64,000 nucleotides of DNA from Alteromonadaceae bacterium (GCA_014872785.1 WKFJ01000024.1:44861-108860), one strand, 5' to 3'. Shown: positions 35,076-44,723, counted from the stretch's first letter. The notes: generated from the sequence alone by a model not told the origin. Numbers and translations are program-made.

Positions 35076-37883
35076 ATGGAACTTAAACAGCTTTTTAAAG
35101 TTTCTTCTTTAGCAGCTGCAATCGCGTTAGCAGGTTGTGGTGGTGATATTAATATCTCAGAAGGAGATATCGATAACAGTGTAAACAACAGTAACAACAC
35201 AACTAATAACAACACTGGTAGTACGCCAACTACGCCAACCACGCCTGATACTCCTGTCACTCCTGACCTTCCTGGTGAAGAGAGTACTTTCCTATCTAAT
35301 GAAGTTTCGCAAGCGTTGGGTCAAGATGTAACAGTAAGAACATTAACAGGCCGCTTAATACCAACTGATGGTGATGCAACTGTAACACTAACAAATGACG
35401 TTGTATGGGCGGTTGAAGGTCCGTTATTCGTAGGTAACGATAACGCTGATCAAGTGGATTTAGAAATTGAGCCAGGCACAATCGTTTTTGGTCGTAACGG
35501 TGAAGACTACATCGTAGTTAGTCGTGGTTCTAAAATTGAAGCACAAGGTACTGCTACTAACCCAATCATCATGACGTCTTACAACGACGTTATCGGTGGT
35601 GAAGTAGCACCAGGTCAATGGGGTGGTTTGGTTATTCTTGGTAACGCTCCATCAACTAAGTGTCCTCAAGACGGCTCAGATTGTGCACTTCAGGTTGAAG
35701 GCGCGCAGGAAGGTGCTGTATTCGGCGGTACTGATTCTGCAGATAACTCTGGTACGCTTAACTATGTTGTTGTTAAGTATGCAGGTTTCGAAATTGCACC
35801 TGATAACGAATTAAACGGTATAACTTTTGGTGGTGTTGGTTCAGGCACTACTGTTGATTATGTTCAAGTTCACTCTAATGCTGATGATGGCTTTGAGTTC
35901 TTCGGTGGTTCTGTTAACGCGAAGCACTTAGTGTTAACGGGTAACCTTGATGACTCTGTAGACTGGGACAACGGCTACAACGGTCGTATCCAGTACGTGT
36001 TCGTTGAACACGCAACTGACAACAGCGAAGCAAACCGTGGTATCGAAGGTGACGGTGACGGCGGTGACGGCACTGCATTTTCTGCACCTGTTGTAGCAAA
36101 CATGACTATCCTTGGTAACACTTACGACACTGCTGATAAAGATTCAGAGGGTGTGTTATTGCGTGACCAAACTGGTGCGACGCTAATGAACTTCTTGATC
36201 TCTGGCCCTGAAGGCATGGGTGAGTGTTTAGAAGCTGATGAAGGTTCTGATGAAGAGCCGGATACTACTGTAACAGCAAACCTTGCTGACGGTACTATCA
36301 CTATGACTAATTCTGTTATCGCGTGTTCTGAGCCTGTTAAAAGCGGCACAACTGACCTAGAAGCTTGGTTCACAGGCCAAGACGGTAACATGATTGTTGA
36401 CGTAACTGATGACTCCGCAGTAACAGCACTAGGTATCAATACTGATGGTAGTATCACCAGCGAAAGCACGCTTTTGGGTGCAGGCGCAGATCCTTCTGCT
36501 GTTGACGGTTTCTTTGATTCAGTTGATTACATCGGTGCAATCGGCACGAATGACTGGCGTCAAGGTTGGGCGTTCGGTTACGGTGGCGGTACTATTAACG
36601 TTGTTAACTCAGCGTCTGGCTGCCCTGCTGGTACAGTAACTATCTCTTCTGTAGATGGCACGACTACGACTTGTGAACTTTCTGGCACGGTAACTTCAGA
36701 CGTTACTCTAACTGCTGGTAACCTTTACTCACTATCTGGTGCAGTTTTTGTTGGCGGTGACAACGAGAACAGCGCAACACTTACTGTAGAGCCAGGCGTT
36801 ACTGTATTTGGAGAATCTGGTGAAGACTACATCGTTGTTAGCCGTGGTTCACAAATCGATGCCAACGGTACAGCATCAAGCCCAATCACATTCACTTCAC
36901 GTCAGCACGTTGTAGGCGGCTTAGAAGCTGGCACAGCTGGTCAGTGGGGCGGTATGATCATTCTTGGTAATGCGCCTTCTACTAAGTGTCCTCAAGACGG
37001 TTCTGCATGTGCACTTCAAGTTGAAGGTGCTCAGGAAGGCGCTGTATTTGGTGGTACTAATTCAGAAGATAATTCAGGTACTTTACGCTACGTTCGCGTA
37101 ATGCACGGTGGTTTTGAAATTGCACCTGACAACGAATTAAACGGTATCACTTTCGGTGGTGTTGGTTCAGGCACTACTATTGAGTACGTTCAAGTACACA
37201 AAAATGCTGATGACGGTGTTGAGTTCTTCGGCGGTTCTGTAAGTGCTAAATACCTAGTATTGACTGGTATTCAAGACGATTCAGTGGACTGGGACAACGG
37301 TTACAACGGCAATATGCAGTTCGTACTCGTTAAACACGCTGAAGACGGTTCAGACGCTAACCGTGGTATTGAAGGTGACGGTGATGGCGGTGAAGGTACT
37401 GCATTCTCTAATCCAATGGTTGCTAACATGACTATCATTGGTAACTCTTTTGATACTACTGATGCTGATTCTGAAGGTGTGTTACTACGTGACCAAACTA
37501 ACGCGCAACTATACAACTTCGTTGTTACTGGTGCTGCGGGTGAGTGTTTTGAAGCTGATTTAAGCGACGGTGACACGACTCTTGAAGCGAACATGAACGG
37601 TACTAACGACCCTCAGTTAACGTTCCAAAGCTCAGTACTTGCATGTTCTGAAAACATCAAGAACAGCGGTGACTTCGACCAAGAGACTTGGTTCACTAGT
37701 CAAGCTAACAACTCGCTATTGGGCGCCGATGCTGCGGTGCTAAACGGTATCTACACCATAGATGCGACTACTGCGGTTGATGTGAATGCACTTAACAGCT
37801 TCTTCACTACAACTGACTTTATTGGTGCAGTGAAAGATGCGGATAATGACTGGACTGCAGGTTGGACAGTTGGTCTAGAGTAA
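35076..37883 (+). CDS. Large lipoprotein with two tandem beta-rich repeats
   Basis: A 935-residue lipoprotein: lipobox LAGC with Cys21, an Asn/Ser spacer, a Thr/Pro linker (about residues 49-70), then two copies of a domain of about 430 residues offset by about 440. Repeated landmarks are GEDYIVVSRGS (about 142 and 582), QWGG with LGNAPSTKCPQDGS, LQVEGAQEGAVFGG, IAPDNELNGITFGGVGSG, DDSVDWDNGYNG, NRGIEGDGDGG and DSEGVLLRDQT. The halves are also alike at DNA level, so the duplication is fairly recent or maintained. Composition suggests a right-handed beta-helix-like, acidic, possibly metal-binding surface protein. I recall single-copy relatives near TonB receptors in Bacteroidetes, with no set function. 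A Pho box precedes it and the receptor gene follows, so it is probably a substrate-binding partner at the outer membrane. Confidence 0.85.
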   Translation: MELKQLFKVSSLAAAIALAGCGGDINISEGDIDNSVNNSNNTTNNNTGSTPTTPTTPDTPVTPDLPGEESTFLSNEVSQALGQDVTVRTLTGRLIPTDGDATVTLTNDVVWAVEGPLFVGNDNADQVDLEIEPGTIVFGRNGEDYIVVSRGSKIEAQGTATNPIIMTSYNDVIGGEVAPGQWGGLVILGNAPSTKCPQDGSDCALQVEGAQEGAVFGGTDSADNSGTLNYVVVKYAGFEIAPDNELNGITFGGVGSGTTVDYVQVHSNADDGFEFFGGSVNAKHLVLTGNLDDSVDWDNGYNGRIQYVFVEHATDNSEANRGIEGDGDGGDGTAFSAPVVANMTILGNTYDTADKDSEGVLLRDQTGATLMNFLISGPEGMGECLEADEGSDEEPDTTVTANLADGTITMTNSVIACSEPVKSGTTDLEAWFTGQDGNMIVDVTDDSAVTALGINTDGSITSESTLLGAGADPSAVDGFFDSVDYIGAIGTNDWRQGWAFGYGGGTINVVNSASGCPAGTVTISSVDGTTTTCELSGTVTSDVTLTAGNLYSLSGAVFVGGDNENSATLTVEPGVTVFGESGEDYIVVSRGSQIDANGTASSPITFTSRQHVVGGLEAGTAGQWGGMIILGNAPSTKCPQDGSACALQVEGAQEGAVFGGTNSEDNSGTLRYVRVMHGGFEIAPDNELNGITFGGVGSGTTIEYVQVHKNADDGVEFFGGSVSAKYLVLTGIQDDSVDWDNGYNGNMQFVLVKHAEDGSDANRGIEGDGDGGEGTAFSNPMVANMTIIGNSFDTTDADSEGVLLRDQTNAQLYNFVVTGAAGECFEADLSDGDTTLEANMNGTNDPQLTFQSSVLACSENIKNSGDFDQETWFTSQANNSLLGADAAVLNGIYTIDATTAVDVNALNSFFTTTDFIGAVKDADNDWTAGWTVGLE

Positions 37884-37905
37884 GACCTGACTAGCCCTCA
37901 ATGAC

Positions 37906-37939
37906 ACAAGTGCGTCGTTTGAAAGACGCACTTGTTTTT
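37906..37939 (+). terminator. Terminator between the lipoprotein and TonB-dependent receptor genes
   Basis: ACAAGTGCGTC (37906-37916) pairs with GACGCACTTGT (37925-37935) across an 8-base loop and is followed by a T run. As no separate promoter is evident before the receptor gene, it probably lowers the amount of receptor message relative to lipoprotein message. Confidence 0.85.
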
Positions 37940-37946
37940 CCAGTAC

Positions 37947-37965
37947 TGGGGAGGCTATCTCCCCA
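37947..37965 (+). other. Second hairpin upstream of the TonB-dependent receptor gene
   Basis: TGGGGAG (37947-37953) pairs with CTCCCCA (37959-37965) across a 5-base loop, 30 bases before the receptor ATG. Some T-rich sequence follows (ATTTGCTTTTT). It could be a second weak terminator, an RNA-stabilising stem or part of translational control. Confidence 0.55.
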
Positions 37966-37995
37966 ACATTATTTGCTTTTTACAAGAGGTTAAGC

Positions 37996-40692
37996 ATGAA
38001 CAGACCCGCAGACAGGTTCAAAGTAAAACCGCTATGCTTAGCTGTTTTCGCCGGATTGCTTGTCCAGGCTCCCGCCTTTGCCCAGTCAGATGACGATGAG
38101 GTAATGGACGAAGTTGTTGCCACTGGCACGCGACTTAAGGGAACAGCAACAGCCGTTTTAGAGGAACGTAAAAATCAAGCTTTCGTGGCAGATATATTAG
38201 GCGCGGAGCAGATCTCTCGTACAGGTGATAGCGATGCGGCATCTGCACTCCGCCGTGTTACAGGCCTAACGCTAGTTGACGGAAAGTTCATTTACGTTCG
38301 TGGTTTGGGTGAACGTTATTCATCAACGCAACTTAACGGCGCAATTGTGCCAACCCCAGACCCGACAAGAAATGTTATTCCATTGGATTTATTCCCGGCA
38401 GATATTATTGAAAGTATGTCGGTGCAAAAATCCTATTCACCTTCAATGCCTGCTTCGTTTGGCGGTGGTAACGTTGATATCAGATTGAAATCAATTCCAA
38501 GTGAAATGATTTTCAACGTGTCAGGTAGTTTAGGTACCAATACTGAGAACAGTGGTGATGCGCTGGGCTACGCTGGCGGTGACGACGATTGGTTCGGCAG
38601 AGACGATGGCACGCGTGCTGTACCTGGCGTAATCCAAGACCGTTGGGACAGTAGAAACTTTCTAGATAACTTAGATCAAGCAACAGCAGTTTCTTTGTTG
38701 AGAGAAGTTAATCGTGATTACGGTCCAAATTCTGAGAGTGTTGATCCTGATATTGGACTGAACATGTCCATAGGTAACAGTTTTGATTTAGAAGGTAAGT
38801 GGCGAGCTGGCTTTTTTGCAACTGCAGGCTATGACGCGGGTACTCGTGTTTCTGAAGAGTACGAGTTAAACCAAAGTAACCGTATTACCTCCGATACAGG
38901 TGAAGTTAGGATCATCCGTGATGAATTTTTTGATATCACCAGCACTGAAAGATCAATAAAGTGGTCGAATTTAGTGACCGTGGGTATCGATTACGATAGC
39001 AAGCATCGCATTGATTACAGTTTTATCGCATTAAATGATACTCGTGACGAAATCTCAGAGTCTGTAGGACCTACCCAGAACATTAGTATTTCTGAGAACA
39101 ACTCCATCGTTCGTGATATTGATGTTGTTTACGAAGAAAGATCCCTTTATACCAATCAGATTCGAGGCACCCACACCTTCCCGGAATGGAATTTTATGGG
39201 ATTCGATTGGCAGTACTCGCTGGGGCGTTCTGCACGTTATGCACCAGGCGGTGTAGAAGCGCGTTTTACTTATAACGATGCTAATGAAGATGGCGTAATT
39301 GATGCGGCGGAAAGAGCTGGCAATGTGGCGTTACTCGATGCGCAAACTGCAATGCGTTATTCGTTCCAAGATTTGGATGACAGACTAGAAAATTGGGGCT
39401 ACAACTTCACTATTCCTCATATGTATGACAGATGGGAAATGGAATTTAAGTTGGGTGCTAGCTTTGTTAGTACTGATCGTGTCGCCGAGAGTCGCAGATT
39501 CGACGTAAATACACTTGCGTTCAATGATAGAAGCTTACTTGCAGGTGATAACCTGGGCGCTATTTTAAGCAACCAAGTACTAGATACTGCTGAGTTCTCT
39601 ACTTCGGCGAACCGCGCGATTATTCGTGATACCACCATCGCAGGTGATGATTACGTCGCAGCTCGAAAGATAGACGCTTATTACGTTGAAGCAGATTTTT
39701 TCTACGACAACAAATGGCGTGTAACTGGCGGTGTGCGCTGGGAAGATTTCAGACAAGCAGTTGCTCCGCTGGATCCACGTACAAACCAGTTTGATTTGAC
39801 CAACGAAGATGCAGAAACAGCGGAAGAAAGGTTAAGTGAACTAGCGTTCCAGGAAGATGCACTTTATCCAGCACTGGCACTTACCTACTTCTTGACTGAA
39901 GAACATCAGTTCCGATTGAGCTATGGTGAAACCGTCGTACGCCCGGATTTGAGAGAAGTGTCTTCGGCAACTTATCTTGACCCGCTGACAGACTTCCCAA
40001 TCTCAGGTACGCCTGGTTTGAAGACCACGGCTATTAAGAACTATGACTTTAGATGGGAATGGTATCGCGATGGTGGCAACAACGTTTCTGTTGGTGTGTT
40101 CTATAAAGATATGGACTCTCCTATTGAAGCGGTTCAATCACCAGCTCAGGATGGTCCTCCTTTAATCAAGATGGCGAATGCTGAGACAGGTGAAGTTTAC
40201 GGCGTCGAGATAGAATTTTTGCAAGGCTTAGACTTTATAGGTGAGGGTATCTGGGACAACATTTTCGCCTCAGGTAACGTAACGCTAAGTGATTCAGAAA
40301 TTGTTTTAGATACGCAAAGTATTGTTGAGCAAACTAAGGTTTCTGCGGCAATCACAAACACAACTCGACGTTTGACTGGTCATTCTGAATATGTGGTTAA
40401 CTTCCAGTTGGGTTTTGATTCTGATAATGGTGAACACACCGCATCTTTAGTTTATAACGTATTTGGCGATCGCATCTTGATCCCTGGTATCGATGGCAAC
40501 GATGACAATTTTGAACAACCATTCCATTCTTTAGACGCTGTTTATAAGTTCTTCCCGGACTTCAACACAACGTTAACGTTCAAATTACAGAATATTCTGG
40601 ACGAACAAAAAGAGATTAAGTTCGAAGGCGTTGATCGTCAGATTGAAACTCGCGGTACAGGCGCAAGCGTGTCATTCAAATACGAGTTCTAA
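37996..40692 (+). CDS. TonB-dependent outer-membrane receptor
   Basis: An 898-residue receptor: signal peptide ending at about residue 30 (APAFAQ), a TonB-box-like DEVMDEVVATGTR near 35-47, a plug domain (LRRVTGLTLVDGKFIYVRGL, then RNVIPLDLFPADIIESM and SFGGGNVDIRLKSIP), and a C-terminal 22-strand-type barrel ending in the aromatic residue SFKYEF. It uses proton-motive force passed by TonB to pull a ligand across the outer membrane. The substrate cannot be read; the preceding lipoprotein, the Pho boxes and the adjacent TonB system suggest a phosphorus-containing ligand (inference). Two hairpins separate it from the lipoprotein gene. A terminator follows. Confidence 0.92.
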   Translation: MNRPADRFKVKPLCLAVFAGLLVQAPAFAQSDDDEVMDEVVATGTRLKGTATAVLEERKNQAFVADILGAEQISRTGDSDAASALRRVTGLTLVDGKFIYVRGLGERYSSTQLNGAIVPTPDPTRNVIPLDLFPADIIESMSVQKSYSPSMPASFGGGNVDIRLKSIPSEMIFNVSGSLGTNTENSGDALGYAGGDDDWFGRDDGTRAVPGVIQDRWDSRNFLDNLDQATAVSLLREVNRDYGPNSESVDPDIGLNMSIGNSFDLEGKWRAGFFATAGYDAGTRVSEEYELNQSNRITSDTGEVRIIRDEFFDITSTERSIKWSNLVTVGIDYDSKHRIDYSFIALNDTRDEISESVGPTQNISISENNSIVRDIDVVYEERSLYTNQIRGTHTFPEWNFMGFDWQYSLGRSARYAPGGVEARFTYNDANEDGVIDAAERAGNVALLDAQTAMRYSFQDLDDRLENWGYNFTIPHMYDRWEMEFKLGASFVSTDRVAESRRFDVNTLAFNDRSLLAGDNLGAILSNQVLDTAEFSTSANRAIIRDTTIAGDDYVAARKIDAYYVEADFFYDNKWRVTGGVRWEDFRQAVAPLDPRTNQFDLTNEDAETAEERLSELAFQEDALYPALALTYFLTEEHQFRLSYGETVVRPDLREVSSATYLDPLTDFPISGTPGLKTTAIKNYDFRWEWYRDGGNNVSVGVFYKDMDSPIEAVQSPAQDGPPLIKMANAETGEVYGVEIEFLQGLDFIGEGIWDNIFASGNVTLSDSEIVLDTQSIVEQTKVSAAITNTTRRLTGHSEYVVNFQLGFDSDNGEHTASLVYNVFGDRILIPGIDGNDDNFEQPFHSLDAVYKFFPDFNTTLTFKLQNILDEQKEIKFEGVDRQIETRGTGASVSFKYEF

Positions 40693-40708
40693 CAACAATA
40701 GAAAGTAT

Positions 40709-40732
40709 AAAAGGCCGCACTTGCGGCCTTTT
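40709..40732 (+). terminator. Terminator after the TonB-dependent receptor gene
   Basis: AAAAGGCCGC (40709-40718) pairs with GCGGCCTTTT (40723-40732) across a 4-base loop. It separates the receptor unit from the Pho-box-led TonB operon. Confidence 0.85.
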
Positions 40733-40888
40733 AAAATATGGGAAGCACAGAATAACCACCGAACAAAAGCTCTCGCCCTTTTAGCTAAACCGCTACTCAA
40801 AAATAGCGTAAACATACTTTGGCAAAGCGGTATGAAAACTTCACTAAATTTTGTGTTGTATCCGATACGTCACAAACCTCTCTTTCGG

Positions 40889-40906
40889 TTGTAATAAAAC
40901 CGTCAC
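40889..40906 (+). promoter_or_regulatory. Pho box upstream of the DUF3450/TonB operon
   Basis: TTGTAATAAAACCGTCAC is a 7-4-7 repeat (TTGTAAT, AAAA, CCGTCAC), 82 bases before the DUF3450 start. Its context (TTTCGG before the box) is shared with the lipoprotein box. This is one of the better matches in the window. Confidence 0.75.
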
Positions 40907-40988
40907 AGTCTGCACATAAAATGCCCGCCAAATTGACGTATACGATCTTTAATTACGTCACCATCACACACATTTAGGGTCAATTTAT

Positions 40989-41750
40989 ATGAAAATTTCG
41001 AAGAAATTTTCCCTTTCAGTGCTTGCAGCAACGCTTTCAGTTGTTTCGCTCACTGGGGGCGCTCAAGAAGACGGTTATTTAAAACCTGCCGTCGATGTTG
41101 CCAAAGAAATTAATGAATCAGCGGCAACTTCTCAAGAAAAAATAAATGCTTTTTCTGACCAAGTAGATAGCAAATTGCAAACCTTTAAGACCATCAACAA
41201 AGAAACTGATGGCCTACGTATCTACAACACTCAGCTTGATAAGCAAATTGCCAACCAAGTGCAAGAAATGGCTGACCTTAATAAATCTATCGATGAAGTA
41301 AGCGTTATCGAGCGTCAAATCACGCCACTAATGATACGCATGATCGACGGCTTAGAGCAGTTCGTGCAATTAGACGTGCCGTTCTTAATGGAAGAGCGTA
41401 ACAATCGTGTTGCTGACTTAAGAAACATGATGGACAGAGCCGATGTTTCTCCATCAGAAAAATTTCGTCGTGTAATGGAAGCCTACCAAGTAGAAATGGA
41501 CTATGGTCGCACCATGGAGGCCTACTCAGGCATTTTAGAAGGTCGCGATGTGGAATTCCTTCGCGTCGGCCGCAGTGTATTGGTATATCAAACGCGTGAC
41601 GCTAGTGAGCAAGGTGTGTGGAATCAAGACACTAAGCAGTGGGATATGTTGCCAACTTCTTACCGTACTCAGGTAACTAAGGGTCTTCGCATGGCCAAGA
41701 AACAAATGGCACCTGACTTGTTAATGTTGCCAGTGGCATTGACTGAATAA
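40989..41750 (+). CDS. DUF3450-family periplasmic protein
   Basis: A 253-residue protein with a signal peptide (about residues 1-25) and a long coiled-coil-like helical body (about 45-140). The composition and partner genes identify it as a DUF3450 protein, the family that precedes ttpC-exbB-exbD-tonB in many marine gammaproteobacteria. Its role is unknown; it presumably works in the periplasm with the TtpC protein. The operon DUF3450-ttpC-exbB-exbD-tonB-TPR runs without gaps, 10-41 bp apart, and a Pho box sits upstream. Starts at ATG 40989 after AGGGTC. Confidence 0.88.
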   Translation: MKISKKFSLSVLAATLSVVSLTGGAQEDGYLKPAVDVAKEINESAATSQEKINAFSDQVDSKLQTFKTINKETDGLRIYNTQLDKQIANQVQEMADLNKSIDEVSVIERQITPLMIRMIDGLEQFVQLDVPFLMEERNNRVADLRNMMDRADVSPSEKFRRVMEAYQVEMDYGRTMEAYSGILEGRDVEFLRVGRSVLVYQTRDASEQGVWNQDTKQWDMLPTSYRTQVTKGLRMAKKQMAPDLLMLPVALTE

Positions 41751-41761
41751 GGATTACATCG

Positions 41762-43123
41762 ATGAAATTAATGACTAAATTAGTTGCTGGCCTATTCGTA
41801 GGTTCCTTGTTCGCAACAAGTGCCATGGCACAAAATAAGAACCTTGATCTAGATGCGCTATTGAAGCAACTCGAAGAAGGTAAATTCCAACAATCGCAGC
41901 AGAACCAAGCTCGTGAAGCAGAGTTCAAAGGCAAAGTTGCAGAACAAGATCGCATGATCGCAGAAGCAACACAAACACGCGATAATGAAGTAGCGCGCAG
42001 TGAACGTTTGGAAACACAATTCGAAGAAAACGAATTTAAGATTGCTGACCTTCAGGAAGCCTTGGGTAAGCGCTTAGGTTCGTTAAAAGAACTATTTGGT
42101 GTGTTGCAACAGGTTTCTGGCGATACCAAAAATAAATTCCAAAACTCGGTTATTTCTGCCGAAATTCCTGGCCGTGGCGTGTTTCTAGATGAGTTAGCTC
42201 AGTCAATGGGTAAAGCGTCTAAACTAGCGTCGATTGAGGAAATTGAGCGCGTTTGGTTTGAAATGCAGCGCGAAATGACCCAAGCCGGTAAAGTGGTTAA
42301 ATTTACCACTGATGTGGTTGAAGCTGACGGTACTAAAGTGAACAAAGAAGTAGTTCGCGTAGGTCCATTTGCACTTGTCGCCGATGGTAAGTACCTAGAT
42401 TACAACCCTGCGACTGGAACCGTTGCTGAATTGATTCGTCAGCCTGCCGCGCGTTACGGTCAAACCACTAGTGATTTACAAGCCTCCAACGGTGAGTTTG
42501 TGCAGTTTGGTTTAGACCCAACAGGTGGTTCTATTCTTGGTCTTTTGGTACAAGCGCCTAACTTGCAAGAGCGTATCGAGCAAGGTGGTCCGGTTGGATA
42601 CACTATTCTAGCTGTTGGCGCAGTCGGTTTCTTATTGGCAATTATTCAACTTATTAACCTGACCTTTATTGGCATGAAAGTGAATAAGCAAGCGAAAAGC
42701 AACGTAGTTAAAGAAGACAACCCGCTTGGCCGCGTTTTGAAAGTAAAAGAGAAGTATCCTGAAGCTGATGTTGAAGCATTAGAGCTTCACCTTACTGAAG
42801 CTATCTTGGGTGAGTTGCCGCGTCTTTCTCGCTTCTTGACCATCGTTAAGATTATTTCGGTAGTGGCGCCACTTATGGGTCTATTGGGTACAGTAACCGG
42901 TATGATCAATACCTTCCAGGCAATTACGTTATTCGGTACGGGTGACCCTAAACTAATGGCTGGCGGTATCTCAACAGCATTGGTAACAACGGTACTAGGT
43001 CTCGTTGTCGCTATTCCTACGACTTTGCTTTATGCATTTTTGAATACTCGCAACAAAGCAATCGTCAGTGTCTTGCAAGAACAATCTTCTGGAGTTATTG
43101 CAGAGCGCGCTGAGCGAGGTTAA
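41762..43123 (+). CDS. ttpC: TtpC-like long ExbB/TolQ-family protein
   Basis: A 453-residue protein that differs from ordinary ExbB by a large N-terminal region: signal peptide (about 1-23, ending SAMAQ), then a periplasmic coiled-coil region (about 25-120) and a beta-rich region to about 265. The first membrane helix is about 277-298. The MotA/TolQ/ExbB proton-channel domain (about 330-450) contains LPRLSRFLTIVKIISVVAPLMG and LLGTVTGMINTFQAIT, the standard ExbB signature. In Vibrio, TtpC is required in addition to ExbB/ExbD for the TonB2 system. The next gene is the ordinary ExbB. Confidence 0.93.
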   Translation: MKLMTKLVAGLFVGSLFATSAMAQNKNLDLDALLKQLEEGKFQQSQQNQAREAEFKGKVAEQDRMIAEATQTRDNEVARSERLETQFEENEFKIADLQEALGKRLGSLKELFGVLQQVSGDTKNKFQNSVISAEIPGRGVFLDELAQSMGKASKLASIEEIERVWFEMQREMTQAGKVVKFTTDVVEADGTKVNKEVVRVGPFALVADGKYLDYNPATGTVAELIRQPAARYGQTTSDLQASNGEFVQFGLDPTGGSILGLLVQAPNLQERIEQGGPVGYTILAVGAVGFLLAIIQLINLTFIGMKVNKQAKSNVVKEDNPLGRVLKVKEKYPEADVEALELHLTEAILGELPRLSRFLTIVKIISVVAPLMGLLGTVTGMINTFQAITLFGTGDPKLMAGGISTALVTTVLGLVVAIPTTLLYAFLNTRNKAIVSVLQEQSSGVIAERAERG

Positions 43124-43128
43124 AGACG

Positions 43129-43662
43129 ATGATGTTCTTTATCGAGTTTTGGGAAGCAATTCGTGATTTCACAGAAACCGGTGGTGACGTATTACTCGTC
43201 ATCGGTTTCCTGATTTTCATGATGTGGCTTCTAATATTGGAGCGCGCTATCTACTTTTTCATCTGGCATAAGAAATTAAAGGATGAAACAGTGGCTAACT
43301 GGCACGCACGCAAAGACAAAAGCTCTTGGAACGCGGAACAGATTCGTCAAATGTTGATATCCAGAATTAGCCTCAAGCTGAATGAAAACGTAGTGATCAT
43401 TCAAGCCTTGGTTGCACTTTGCCCGTTACTTGGCTTGATGGGAACCGTAACCGGTATGATTGAGGTATTTGATGTAATGGCTATTTCGGGCTCAGGTAAC
43501 GCCCGCTCAATGGCCTCAGGTGTATCTAAAGCAACAGTTCCCACAATGGCGGGAATGGTCGGTGCTCTTTCAGGTGTATTCGCGTCAACTTGGTTGACTC
43601 GAATTGTAAAAACCGAGCGCACGCACATAGAAGACGCACTTGAACTGGAAAGACATGGTTAA
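43129..43662 (+). CDS. exbB: ExbB-family proton channel subunit
   Basis: A 177-residue MotA/TolQ/ExbB-family inner-membrane protein with three membrane helices (about 15-37, 87-110, 130-152) and the signature LVALCPLLGLMGTVTGMIEVFDVMA. It is a short ExbB, as in TonB2-type systems, and forms the stator with ExbD that converts proton flow into TonB motion. It begins 5 bp after the ttpC stop codon; ATG 43129 or the next codon ATG 43132 can start it. Confidence 0.95.
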   Translation: MMFFIEFWEAIRDFTETGGDVLLVIGFLIFMMWLLILERAIYFFIWHKKLKDETVANWHARKDKSSWNAEQIRQMLISRISLKLNENVVIIQALVALCPLLGLMGTVTGMIEVFDVMAISGSGNARSMASGVSKATVPTMAGMVGALSGVFASTWLTRIVKTERTHIEDALELERHG

Positions 43663-43703
43663 GACGAACGCTGAATAGCGTTTTCGTACATAGCGAGAAA
43701 TTT

Positions 43704-44111
43704 ATGAAACAGCATTTTCAAAATTTAGTAGAAGAAGAAGAAGCAACTATCGATATGACGCCAATGCTCGACGTTGTATTTATCATGCTTATTTTCTTCA
43801 TTGTAACCGCTTCGTTTGTAAAAGAAGCCGGTATTGATGTAAACAGACCTGAGGCGTCAACAGCTGTATCTAAGCCTCGTGCGACGATACTTGTCGCTAT
43901 CTCTGACAAAGGTGAGATTTGGATCAACAAGCGTCGCGTCGATGCAAGAGCCGTTCAAGCTAACATCGAACGTTTGAAAGCAGAAATCCCGCAAGGTTCT
44001 GTGGTCATCCAAGCTGACCAGAAAGCTAGCGTAGATACCTTGATTAAAGTGATGGATGCCTCGCGTGCAGCGGGAGCATATGACGTTTCAATCGCAGCGG
44101 CTGAGAAATAA
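43704..44111 (+). CDS. exbD: ExbD/TolR-family transport protein
   Basis: A 135-residue ExbD: short cytosolic N-terminus with acidic run, one membrane helix (about 18-40) carrying the functional Asp in MTPMLDVVFIMLIFF, and a periplasmic domain (about 60-133) with ISDKGEIWINKRRV and VVIQADQKASVDTLIKVMD. It couples the ExbB channel to TonB. Preceded by a 41-bp gap and followed by tonB after 3 bp. Confidence 0.95.
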   Translation: MKQHFQNLVEEEEATIDMTPMLDVVFIMLIFFIVTASFVKEAGIDVNRPEASTAVSKPRATILVAISDKGEIWINKRRVDARAVQANIERLKAEIPQGSVVIQADQKASVDTLIKVMDASRAAGAYDVSIAAAEK

Positions 44112-44114
44112 ATT

Positions 44115-44723
44115 ATGATAAGGGTACTAATCGCGTTAATCCTCAGTGCAGGAATTACGCTGGTTTTGTTCTACATAATGCAATCTTTTATTCAGGCCGG
44201 TGGTAGCGCACTTACTGATCCTCCGCGCGGTAGCGTATTGGACTTTGTGCGCGTAAAGCAGGAAGAAGTGGTTGAGCAAAAAGAGCGTAAACCACGTAAA
44301 CCACCACCGCCAAAAGAGCCGCCGCCGCAGATGGATCAGCCGCAACTAGACGCCGCTTCACCCAACTCTGATGGTGCCGGGGTAGACTTCTCTTCTGACG
44401 TAACTGCTGACGTTGCCTTAGATGGTGGTCTTGCGCTGGAATCAGGCGATGGCGAATATCTGCCAATCGTGAGGGTTGCGCCGGTATATCCGCGTCGAGC
44501 GCTTCAACGTGGCTTGGAAGGTTATGTAATCGTAGAATTTACCGTAAGTAAACAGGGTGCTGTAAAAGACCCAATCGTAGTTGAGGCGAATCCTCCTGGT
44601 ATATTTGACCGCGCGGCATTGGATGCAGCATTGAAGTTTAAATACAAGCCAAGAGTGGTAAACGGTGAACCAATGGAAGTGAGCGGTATTCAAACGCGTA
44701 TTTCCTTTGAGATTGACGGTTAA
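44115..44723 (+). CDS. tonB: TonB energy transducer
   Basis: A 202-residue TonB: N-terminal membrane helix (about 3-23), a short proline-rich linker (KPRKPPPPKEPPPQMDQPQ, about 62-80) and the C-terminal domain (about 115-202) with YPRRALQRGLEGYVIVEFTV and ALKFKYKPRVVNGEPMEVSG, the strand-helix core of TonB. It is shorter than E. coli TonB (239). It lies three bases after exbD and ten before the TPR gene. It should energise the nearby receptor. Confidence 0.94.
   Translation: MIRVLIALILSAGITLVLFYIMQSFIQAGGSALTDPPRGSVLDFVRVKQEEVVEQKERKPRKPPPPKEPPPQMDQPQLDAASPNSDGAGVDFSSDVTADVALDGGLALESGDGEYLPIVRVAPVYPRRALQRGLEGYVIVEFTVSKQGAVKDPIVVEANPPGIFDRAALDAALKFKYKPRVVNGEPMEVSGIQTRISFEIDG

Noticed and set aside
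40769..40888. Possible small gene or repeat in the gap before the DUF3450 gene
   Set aside because: Only short imperfect repeats (CCGCTA, TAGCG) are present; nothing with coding character or stable pairing was found.
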